A DNA stretch of 21,282 nucleotides from a virus, in IMG/VR virus record IMGVR_UViG_3300001589_000001, positions 15,811 through 37,092 of that record; one strand, written 5' to 3'. This document shows, piece after piece, positions 3,848-10,570 of the stretch. A model generated the notes under the pieces. That model was given only the letters and a program-made list of their open reading frames with translations, did no database searches and was not told the origin of the DNA. The stretch's first letter is position 1. Every line of letters starts with the position of its first letter. Made by a program: the position numbers and the translations under genes.

Positions 3848-5320
3848 ATGAAGAACGACAACTTCTTCCGTGGACTACGAGGGCCAGTAGGAAGTGGCAA
3901 GTCTGTTGCTTGTTGCGTTGAAATATTCCGCAGAGCATTACAACAAAAGCCTAATGATAAGGGTGTAAGACGTTCTCGCTGGGCTATTATTAGAAATACT
4001 AATCCACAATTACGAACAACCACTATTAAGACTTGGCTTGATTGGTTTCCCGAAGAAGACTGGGGAAAATTTATGTGGAGCGTTCCCTACACTCATTGGA
4101 TTAGGCAAGCTGACCTCGAACTTGAGGTTCTTTTTTTGGCTTTGGACAGACCCGAGGATGTCAAAAAGCTACTATCACTCGAACTTACTGGCATATGGAT
4201 TAACGAAGCTAGAGAAATACCTAAGAGTATTATTGACGCTTGTACGATGCGTGTTGGTAGATTCCCTTCAATGCGAGAGGGAGGCCCAAGTTGGTCAGGG
4301 GTTATAGCAGATACTAATGCTCCCGAAGAAGATCACTGGTGGCCTATTATGTCAGGCGAAGTCCCAGTTCCCGACCACATAGGATTAGAACAAGCACGAA
4401 TGTTAGTTAAACCTGACAACTGGTCTTTCTATACGCAACCAGCAGGGATGATAGAAAAGAAACTTACTGATGGTAACATTGATGATTATGATATAAATGT
4501 AAAAGCAGAGAACATATCTAATATGTTACCTACTTATTACACGAACCTTATAAGGGGTAAGACAAAAAGCTGGATTGATGTCTATGTAATGAACCGATTA
4601 GGCTCAATTCAAGAAGGTAAACCAGTATATCCAATGTTTGTAAGCGACACACACATATCAAAAGAGCCAATACCCATAGCAGATGGGGTAACTTTATACA
4701 TTGGAATCGACTTTGGACTTACACCAGCCGCAGTTTTTGGTCAAAAGGTTAGAGGTAGATGGCTAATACAGTCTGAAATTGTAGCAATTGACATGGGTAT
4801 TGTTAGATTTGCTGAGTTATTACGCCAAGAAATAGCAACAAAGTTTGCTCACTTAGATGTAAAAATATATGGCGACCCTGCTGGTGACTTCCGAGCGCAA
4901 ACAGATGAGTCAACACCATTCCAAATTATGCGTGGTGCTGGATTAAGGGCGACTCCTGCTCCCAGTAACTCTGTTGACTTACGTTTAGAGTCTGTTTCAA
5001 GCACACTTAACAAGATGTCAGAGGGCAAACCAGCTTTTCTTGTAGACAGAAGATGCGAGACTCTAATCAAAGGGTTTGAAAGTGGCTATTCTTATAGGCG
5101 TATGAATGTATCAGGCGAAAGATTCGATGATAAACCTGACAAAAATATGTACTCACACATACATGACGCACTTCAGTACTTAATGTTAGGTGCTGGTGAG
5201 GGCAGACAACTTATGCGTGGACAGAAACCTATAAGTGCCTTTAATGGCAGGAAAGATTTTGATGTATTTGCTAGGCAACCAGCACAAAGAAAGAAGAAAT
5301 CTCTATGGGCGAGGTTATAA
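3848..5320 (+). CDS. terL: Terminase large subunit (TerL), ATPase and nuclease
   Basis: DNA-packaging motor: ATP-driven translocation plus genome cleavage at the portal. Numbered from the ATG at 3848: Walker A GPVGSGKS (12-19), Walker B-like LTGIWINEAR with catalytic E120, coupling motif ADTNAPEED (154-162), and an RNase H-like nuclease with acidic residues D288 (YIGIDFG), D343 (YGDPAGD) and D440 (SHIHDAL). The basic C-terminal end (RKKKSLWARL) fits portal docking. The ATG lacks a ribosome site and would start only 11 residues before Walker A. The frame is open upstream to 3788, and the codons from 3797 encode family-like sequence (ITKFKYKPDGEVVKNF), so the true start is probably a non-AUG codon near 3797 overlapping the previous stop. 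Confidence 0.93.
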   Translation: MKNDNFFRGLRGPVGSGKSVACCVEIFRRALQQKPNDKGVRRSRWAIIRNTNPQLRTTTIKTWLDWFPEEDWGKFMWSVPYTHWIRQADLELEVLFLALDRPEDVKKLLSLELTGIWINEAREIPKSIIDACTMRVGRFPSMREGGPSWSGVIADTNAPEEDHWWPIMSGEVPVPDHIGLEQARMLVKPDNWSFYTQPAGMIEKKLTDGNIDDYDINVKAENISNMLPTYYTNLIRGKTKSWIDVYVMNRLGSIQEGKPVYPMFVSDTHISKEPIPIADGVTLYIGIDFGLTPAAVFGQKVRGRWLIQSEIVAIDMGIVRFAELLRQEIATKFAHLDVKIYGDPAGDFRAQTDESTPFQIMRGAGLRATPAPSNSVDLRLESVSSTLNKMSEGKPAFLVDRRCETLIKGFESGYSYRRMNVSGERFDDKPDKNMYSHIHDALQYLMLGAGEGRQLMRGQKPISAFNGRKDFDVFARQPAQRKKKSLWARL

Positions 5321-5330
5321 TTGTGCGTTG
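5321..5330 (+). promoter_or_regulatory. TTGTGCGTTG motif, copy 2 (upstream of the gp6.7-like/portal genes)
   Basis: Identical decamer to 2045-2054 and 8695-8704, directly after the TerL stop and 64 nt before the next start. The 64-nt gap also has a small dyad TCTGT-GTA-ACAGA (5344-5356). No convincing -10 box is seen, so its role is open. Confidence 0.3.
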
Positions 5331-5384
5331 TGTTTTAATAGATTCTGTGTAACAGATTTAGATTAATAATTTATGGAGGTTAAT

Positions 5385-5603
5385 ATGTGTGTACCATCCC
5401 CTAAAGTCCAAGCACCACCGCCACCTGATCCAAGCATTGCGGCGGCTCAAGGTGAAGCTCGTGATGATGCTCAAGCAGTACGTTCAGATCGTAAAGCTGA
5501 AGTTTTGGAAAAAGGTGTACGTCGTGCAAGAGGCGGTGGAGGCCGAAGGTCTTTACTAACTGGCTCTAAAGGTGGCATGGGTTACTACAACGAGTATTTG
5601 TAG
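5385..5603 (+). CDS. Small virion protein, gp6.7/gp7.3-like
   Basis: This 72-aa protein starts MCVPSPKVQAPPPPDPS and ends with a Gly/Arg-rich motif GGGGRRSLLTGSKGGMGYY. The MC-x-P start recalls T7 gp6.7 (MCFSPKIKTP...), and the 'RR/KK-SL' Gly-rich tail recalls gp7.3-type proteins. Both are minor virion proteins encoded just before the portal, as here. The start is fixed by GGAGG at 5375-5379, 5 nt before ATG 5385. An upstream ATG at 5373 overlaps that ribosome site and is rejected. The portal gene follows immediately after the stop. Likely a head-tail junction or ejected virion component. Confidence 0.65.
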   Translation: MCVPSPKVQAPPPPDPSIAAAQGEARDDAQAVRSDRKAEVLEKGVRRARGGGGRRSLLTGSKGGMGYYNEYL

Positions 5604-7247
5604 ATGCTGGATTACAATGATGCAGTTAACCCATCAGATCAAATCGATCAGCAAAAGATTGCTGAAAAGTATTTACGTCTGTACCAAAAAGCTAAACAAC
5701 ATCGGGAAAATTTTGTACCCCTCTTTGAAGAGTGTTACGAATACGCTCTCCCGATGCGTGAGAGTTTTTACTCTGAGAGTATTGGTCAACGTAGAGATGA
5801 TAAAATCTTTGACGAGACAGCAGTTGTTGGTGTTCAAGAGTTTGCGTCTCGTTTACAATCGGGTCTTGTTCCAAATTTTGCACGCTGGGCAGACTTTACG
5901 GCAGGAAGTGAAACGCCTAAAGAAGAGCGTGACCAAGTTAATAACGAACTGGATGAAGTAACAGAGTATGTATTTGAGATTATACAGAACTCTAATTTTG
6001 CTCAAGAAGTACATGAATCATTTATGGACTTGGCAGTTGGTACTGGTGTCCTCGTTGTTTCAGAGGGTGACGCAATTCATCCTATCAATTTTACGGCAGT
6101 TCCTTTACCTCACATTGTTCTTGATACTGGCCCTGATGACTATATTGACCATGTTTATAGGGAACGTCATTGCCGTAATTCAGATATTCCTAATATGTAT
6201 CCGAAGGCAACCATCTCAGACAAGCTACAAAGAAAGATATCAAACCAACCCGAAGAGCGTACAAAGATACTTGAGGTAGTTTGTAGGGATTACTCAGTTA
6301 AAAACGAAGATCAGTTTATGTTCTATGCTATAGAACCTAATCTAAAAGAAATGATTAAGATGGAAACCTACAAAGGTGTGGGATCAAATCCGTTTGTATG
6401 TTTTAGATGGTCTAAATGTTCGGGCGAAGTTTATGGGCGTGGCCCTTTGATGAACGCATTAAGTGCGATTAAGACCACCAACCTTACAATAGAATTAATT
6501 TTAGAAAATGCACAGATGGCTATCTCAGGCATCTATCAAATGGATGATGATGGTGTCATTAATCCTGATACAATCAATCTCGTTCCTGGAACTGTAATTC
6601 CAAAAGCACCAAATAGTCAAGGATTACAACCAGTTGCGGCCGCTGGTAGTTTTGATGTTGCAAGTCTTGTCTTAAATGACATGAGGCTTAACATTAAAAG
6701 AGCGTTATATAATGATATGTTAGGTAATCCTGACAGAACTCCTGCGTCTGCTACTGAAGTTGCAGAGCGTATGGCTGATTTATCAAGACGAATAGGTAGT
6801 GCTTTTGGCAGATTGCAAGCAGAACTTGTCCAACCAGTCCTCCAAAGAGTTGTATATATTCTGAAGAAGCAAGGTCGAATAGAGCTACCTACGATAAACG
6901 GACGAGAAGTCAAAGTGCGTAGTGTTTCTCCTCTCGCTCAAGCACAATCCAACCAAGACATCTCGTCCGTTGCTCGGTTTCTTGAGATGGTTCAGCAAAG
7001 ATTCGGCCCTGACATTATGAACATTCTTATTAACTCAGAGGAAACTGCGGCTTACTTGGCTAAGAAGTTTGGCGTTCCTGATAATTTGATAAGAGATTTA
7101 GCAGAGCGTAAGCAACTTGTGCAGATGGCACAAGAATACGCAGAGCAACAACAACAACAACAAATGGGTTTGCAAGGGCAACAACAGATGCAACAACAAA
7201 CTCAAAACATGGAAGGCATGATGCCACCTGATGCAGAACAACAATAA
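5604..7247 (+). CDS. Portal protein (head-tail connector, T7 gp8-like)
   Basis: This 547-aa protein would form the dodecameric ring at the capsid vertex through which DNA is packaged and ejected and to which TerL and tail tube A dock. The length matches T7 gp8-type connectors (about 535). The N-terminal helical part (KYLRLYQKAKQHRENFVPLFEECYEYA), then RLQSGLVPNFARW, the GTGVL segment and GEVYGRGPLMNAL are characteristic. The C-terminus is a Gln/Met-rich low-complexity tail (about residues 513-547) with a run of six Gln. It starts directly after the stop of the preceding gene without a clear ribosome site, so translation is probably coupled. Confidence 0.93.
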   Translation: MLDYNDAVNPSDQIDQQKIAEKYLRLYQKAKQHRENFVPLFEECYEYALPMRESFYSESIGQRRDDKIFDETAVVGVQEFASRLQSGLVPNFARWADFTAGSETPKEERDQVNNELDEVTEYVFEIIQNSNFAQEVHESFMDLAVGTGVLVVSEGDAIHPINFTAVPLPHIVLDTGPDDYIDHVYRERHCRNSDIPNMYPKATISDKLQRKISNQPEERTKILEVVCRDYSVKNEDQFMFYAIEPNLKEMIKMETYKGVGSNPFVCFRWSKCSGEVYGRGPLMNALSAIKTTNLTIELILENAQMAISGIYQMDDDGVINPDTINLVPGTVIPKAPNSQGLQPVAAAGSFDVASLVLNDMRLNIKRALYNDMLGNPDRTPASATEVAERMADLSRRIGSAFGRLQAELVQPVLQRVVYILKKQGRIELPTINGREVKVRSVSPLAQAQSNQDISSVARFLEMVQQRFGPDIMNILINSEETAAYLAKKFGVPDNLIRDLAERKQLVQMAQEYAEQQQQQQMGLQGQQQMQQQTQNMEGMMPPDAEQQ

Positions 7248-7500
7248 ACAATATCTTGGATTAGATGGGATTCAGCGGAAGAGAGAAGAAGACCACGAAA
7301 TCAGCCTAAACATTGCTCATACATTTAACACAGACACTGGTAAAGCAGTCTTAAAGTATCTACGTTCTATTACTATAGAACTAGTACATGGCTCTAACGT
7401 ATCAAACGAGGAGTTACGCCATGTTGAAGGCCAACGATACTTAGTTGGTTTAATTGAATCTCGTATTAACCATGCACATAAGGTGAAAAACAATGAGTGA
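7231..7500 (+). CDS. Bbp19-like small phage protein
   Basis: This 89-aa protein overlaps the end of the portal gene by 17 nt in another frame. Residues about 32-82 (FNTDTGKAVLKYLRS ... VEGQRYLVGLIESRI) fit the Bbp19-type phage domain pattern 'F..xxG..vL.yL......N......eGxRxvv..I', found right after portal genes in many podoviruses. The molecular role is unknown; a structural or assembly function is assumed. No clear ribosome site, consistent with coupling to portal translation. The next gene starts inside its last codons. Confidence 0.65.
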   Translation: MQNNNKQYLGLDGIQRKREEDHEISLNIAHTFNTDTGKAVLKYLRSITIELVHGSNVSNEELRHVEGQRYLVGLIESRINHAHKVKNNE

Positions 7501-8242
7501 AGAAGCACAAGTTGGTCAAACCGAAGGTGCTGAACCAACAGAAGGAACTCAGGATAGTCTAATACAGACTCAAGAAGTTTCGGTTGAGCGTCCTGAGTGG
7601 TTGCCAGAAAAGTTTAAGAACCCCGAAGATTTGGCTACGGCATATAATAGCCTTGAGACAAAGCTAGGTTCTTCTAAGGACGAAGCGATAAAGGCTTACC
7701 AAGAAGAGATTGAAAAAGAAGCGTATGCTAATCGACCAGCTACGTCAGGTGACTACCAAGTTCCTGATGGATTAGACGTTGAGAAGATTGGCGACAACAA
7801 ACTCTTAAACTGGTGGGCAGAACATTCTTACTCTAACGGCTTTAGCCAAGACGAGTTTGAAGAAGGCATTGCATTATACATGGATCAAAATCCTACTGAT
7901 AGTGGCCCTGATATGGATGCCGAATTAGCGAGGTTAGGTGACAATGCTTCTGCTCGTACTGAATCAGTTTCCTTATTTGCACAGAGATTCTTTCCTCAAT
8001 CATCGATGGGTGCAATCGAAAGGATGTGTGAGACTGCTGATGGCATTATTGCTCTTGAGCATATTATGGATAACCTTAAGGAAGCACGGCCTATGAGTGG
8101 TTCTACTCCTACTGCAAAACTGGATGAAGCTACTCTTCAGACTATGATGCAAGATGAGAGGTATCATAATCCTGCAAAGCGTGAAAAATCATTTGTACAA
8201 TCTGTAGAAAACGGATTCAAACAGTTGTATGGCAGATCGTGA
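7493..8242 (+). CDS. Capsid assembly scaffolding protein (T7 gp9-like)
   Basis: This 249-aa acidic protein would direct procapsid assembly and then leave the head. It has an acidic, disordered N-terminus, then the hallmark RPEWLPEKFKNPEDLATAYNSLETKLG (about residues 33-59) common to podovirus scaffolds. A helical acidic middle and a C-terminal basic/helical end (NPAKREKSFVQSVENGFKQLYG) would contact the coat protein. AAGGTG lies before the ATG. The position between the portal and capsid genes is canonical. Confidence 0.9.
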   Translation: MSEEAQVGQTEGAEPTEGTQDSLIQTQEVSVERPEWLPEKFKNPEDLATAYNSLETKLGSSKDEAIKAYQEEIEKEAYANRPATSGDYQVPDGLDVEKIGDNKLLNWWAEHSYSNGFSQDEFEEGIALYMDQNPTDSGPDMDAELARLGDNASARTESVSLFAQRFFPQSSMGAIERMCETADGIIALEHIMDNLKEARPMSGSTPTAKLDEATLQTMMQDERYHNPAKREKSFVQSVENGFKQLYGRS

Positions 8243-8759
8243 ACTAAAACGTATTGGTCGGCTTTCTCTTGTTAATGCTACTGTAGATCACGCAGAACAA
8301 ATAGCTGACCACTTACGCTTACCTGACAGAATCGAGTGTATGATTCATGGAGTTCATCCTCTTGAAGCATTGACCGAGCCGTTAGTAGTAGAAGGTGCTA
8401 GAAACTACTCACTTAAAGTTGATGACGATTGCATAGCAATGTGTGGTGTTGTTCCAATAGATGAGATGGGATACTCAGGAAGAGCTTGGTTTCTTGGTAC
8501 TGGCGGTGTCAACGTACACTTTCGTACATTTATTCGTGGTTGCAAAGATGTTGTTGATTTACTGCAAGGAGAGTATGAACAAATTGAAAATGTAGTACCA
8601 GCTACAAGCCACGATACAATAATGTGGCTTTCGTGGTGTGGCTTTATGTTTGAAGAGGAAACATACTTTGTTAATAATCAAGCAATGATACGTTTTGTGC
8701 GTTGCAAAAATCCAAAAAACAATGTCTATTATTTGGACAAACGACCTGTTGTACACTAG
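8229..8759 (+). CDS. T7 gp13-like protein with acetyltransferase (GNAT-like) fold
   Basis: This 176-aa protein overlaps the scaffold gene by 14 nt. The layout resembles the phage Gp13 (DUF2833) family: a helix near the start (ATVDHAEQIADHLR), a central strand pair (ALTEPLV...SLKVDDDCIAMCGVVP), a G-rich turn (YSGRAWFLGTGG), then the closing WLSWCGFMFEEETYFVNNQAMIRF, which is the C-terminal GNAT-like strand-helix-strand. T7 gp13 is needed for virion morphogenesis. No acetyl-CoA P-loop (Q/RxxGxG/A) is evident, so catalysis is doubtful. In T7 the gene lies after the tail tube genes, while here it lies between scaffold and capsid. Confidence 0.65.
   Translation: MADRELKRIGRLSLVNATVDHAEQIADHLRLPDRIECMIHGVHPLEALTEPLVVEGARNYSLKVDDDCIAMCGVVPIDEMGYSGRAWFLGTGGVNVHFRTFIRGCKDVVDLLQGEYEQIENVVPATSHDTIMWLSWCGFMFEEETYFVNNQAMIRFVRCKNPKNNVYYLDKRPVVH
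8695..8704 (+). promoter_or_regulatory. TTGTGCGTTG motif, copy 3 (upstream of the capsid gene)
   Basis: The third copy of the decamer lies inside the end of the gp13-like gene, 140 nt before the major capsid start. TATTAT (8727-8732) lies 19 nt after the TTGCAA that follows the motif, which is wide for a sigma-70 promoter. The shared upstream placement at three key gene starts is the main argument. Confidence 0.3.
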
Positions 8760-8843
8760 GCGACCGAAAGGGCAATCAAGCAGTTTACGCATAGCAGACA
8801 ATCGTAATAACTGAAACTTAACTTTTGAAAAGGACTATTTGAT

Positions 8844-9656
8844 ATGGCAAATTCTATTGATACCGCCTTTATTAAACAGTTTGAATCTGAAGTACATATG
8901 GCTTATCAGCGTATGGGCAGTAAATTACGGAATACTGTGCGTACTGTGGGCAATGTACAAGGGAGCGTTGTACGCTTTCAAAAGATTGGAACTGGAACTG
9001 CGTCTACTAAATCACGAAATGGTATGGTAACTCCTATGGAGCTTACACACACCACAGTAGAAGCAACCATGAGCGACTTTTACGCCGCAGAATATATCGA
9101 TAAGTTAGACGAATTGAAGACTAACATCGATGAGCGTCAAGCAGTTGCTAAGTCAGCCGCCGCCGCTTTAGGTCGTAAAACTGACGAAATTCTCATCACT
9201 GCTATGGATGCAGGAGCTAACTCAACACAAATTGGTGCGACTGGTTCTGCCGTTTCTAAGGCTGACCTACTCTCATTGTTTGAAGTAATGGGTTCTGCTG
9301 ACATTCCTGAAGATGGTGGGCGTTTCTTAGCTATGCACCCTAAAGGCTATGCGGATTTGTTTAACATTACAGAGTTTGCAAGTTCAGACTTTGTAGGTGA
9401 ACAGAATCTTCCGTTTGCTGGTGGCATGACTATGAAGAACTTTCTTGGCTTTAACATCTTTTCAACAAGTGCAATTACGGCTGGTAAGAATATTGCTTTC
9501 CATACGTCATCTGTTGGACTTGGAATTGGTGCTGATGTCTCAACCGAGTTGAACTACATTCCTGAGAAAGTAGCTCATCTTGCAACATCTATGATGTCAA
9601 TGGGTGCAGTTGTTATTGATAACAACGGTATCTATGAAGTCTTAGACAACAACTAG
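8844..9656 (+). CDS. Major capsid protein
   Basis: This 270-aa coat protein is placed after the scaffold as expected. The N-terminal stretch (FIKQFESEVHMAYQRMGSKLRNTVRTVGNVQG...VRFQKIGTGTA) and the SADIPEDGGRFLAMHPKGYADLF segment are typical of short podoviral HK97-fold capsid proteins. It is clearly shorter than T7 gp10A (about 345 aa) and closer to the compact capsid type seen in pelagiphage- or roseophage-like viruses. AAGGA lies 10 nt before the ATG. The 84-nt upstream gap and its own strong ribosome site fit high expression. Confidence 0.92.
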   Translation: MANSIDTAFIKQFESEVHMAYQRMGSKLRNTVRTVGNVQGSVVRFQKIGTGTASTKSRNGMVTPMELTHTTVEATMSDFYAAEYIDKLDELKTNIDERQAVAKSAAAALGRKTDEILITAMDAGANSTQIGATGSAVSKADLLSLFEVMGSADIPEDGGRFLAMHPKGYADLFNITEFASSDFVGEQNLPFAGGMTMKNFLGFNIFSTSAITAGKNIAFHTSSVGLGIGADVSTELNYIPEKVAHLATSMMSMGAVVIDNNGIYEVLDNN

Positions 9657-9668
9657 GAGGATTAAGAA

Positions 9669-9941
9669 ATGGCTTATACACCATCAAGTTTAACTCGCCT
9701 AGCTGGTGGGTCAGGATTAACACTTTGGCATTACAGTACAGAAGATACTATTGCAGATGTGAATACTGCTGGTTACTTCACTGGTGAAGCACTCAACATG
9801 ATGCGTCTTAATGACGTTATTGTTGCCGTGACCTCCACTGCTGGAACTCCAGTTGTTACTATGACATATGCAAACGCATCGTCTGGAACGGCTATTGACG
9901 TAGTTGATGGCTTGACTGTAACTGCAACAGACTCAGACTAG
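9669..9941 (+). CDS. Head decoration-like structural protein
   Basis: A 90-aa protein beginning MAYTPSSLTRLAGGSGLTLWHYS. The 'LTRLxGxxGxxLWxYxTxDxxxxVxxxGYF' block (residues about 8-38), followed by LNDVIVAV, recurs in small phage proteins encoded just after the capsid gene and in stalk or tail-fibre repeats. It is Ser/Thr/Val-rich, with a beta-sheet prediction by eye. GGAGG lies 8 nt before the ATG and overlaps the capsid stop codon. Likely role: cementing or decorating the head. Not proven. Confidence 0.65.
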   Translation: MAYTPSSLTRLAGGSGLTLWHYSTEDTIADVNTAGYFTGEALNMMRLNDVIVAVTSTAGTPVVTMTYANASSGTAIDVVDGLTVTATDSD

Positions 9942-9944
9942 GGA

Positions 9945-9968
9945 TTTAGGGGGGTAATTCCCCCTAAA
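9945..9968 (+). terminator. Terminator-like or regulatory hairpin after the capsid block
   Basis: TTTAGGGGG (9945-9953) pairs perfectly with CCCCCTAAA (9960-9968) around loop GTAATT. No U-run follows, so termination would be partial at best. The place between capsid and tail-tube genes corresponds to the T-phi terminator of T7. The only G-rich, ribosome-site-like sequence before the next ATG (9977) lies in this stem, so it may also restrict translation of tail tubular protein A. Confidence 0.5.
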
Positions 9969-9976
9969 ACGATTAT

Positions 9977-10570
9977 ATGGCAACGACCAGTACTTCAGCA
10001 AATAGTGGCATAGATATATGTAGCAGGGCGTTGATACTGGTCGGTGCTAATCCTATTACGTCTTTTGACGATGGCAGTACCGAATCTATTGTTGCCGTTA
10101 ATATGTATGAGGATATTACAAGGGCGGCACTTACAAACTCTAGGTGGCGTTTTGCTACAGAACAAGCAGTGTTAAACACTTTGTCTGCCAAACCTACTGG
10201 TAGGTGGGATTTAGCTTCTCAGTTACCTAACGATCTTATTATGCTTCACGGCATTACTGTAAATGACCAGCTTATTGATTACCAAATCTATGGAGATATG
10301 GCTTACAGTAATCAATCAGTAACGGATCAGCTTGTTGCTGATTACTCTTTTAGAGCAAGCGAAATCAATTGGCCTTCGTATTTTACGTTAGCAGTCGAGT
10401 ATTCAATAGCGATTGTTTTTGCAACGGCTATTGCTCGTGACGCTTCACTCGCTACCTTGATGACTACACAAGCAGATAAGGCTATGTCTAAAGCTAGAAA
10501 CCTAGACTCACAACAAAGCACAACTGCAAAATTAACAACATCGAGGTTTATTGTAGCAAGGACAAGCTAA
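9977..10570 (+). CDS. Tail tubular protein A (T7 gp11-like adaptor)
   Basis: This 197-aa protein would form the dodecameric gatekeeper ring between portal and nozzle. The diagnostic segment is the N-terminal IDICSRALILVGANPITSFDD followed by SIVAVNMYEDITRAALTNSRWRFAT (residues about 12-63). WPSYFTLAVEYSIAIVFATAIA near residue 135 is the conserved C-terminal helix. Length matches gp11 (about 196). No normal Shine-Dalgarno precedes the ATG; the hairpin described at 9945-9968 does. The stop overlaps the next start (TAATG). Confidence 0.9.
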   Translation: MATTSTSANSGIDICSRALILVGANPITSFDDGSTESIVAVNMYEDITRAALTNSRWRFATEQAVLNTLSAKPTGRWDLASQLPNDLIMLHGITVNDQLIDYQIYGDMAYSNQSVTDQLVADYSFRASEINWPSYFTLAVEYSIAIVFATAIARDASLATLMTTQADKAMSKARNLDSQQSTTAKLTTSRFIVARTS

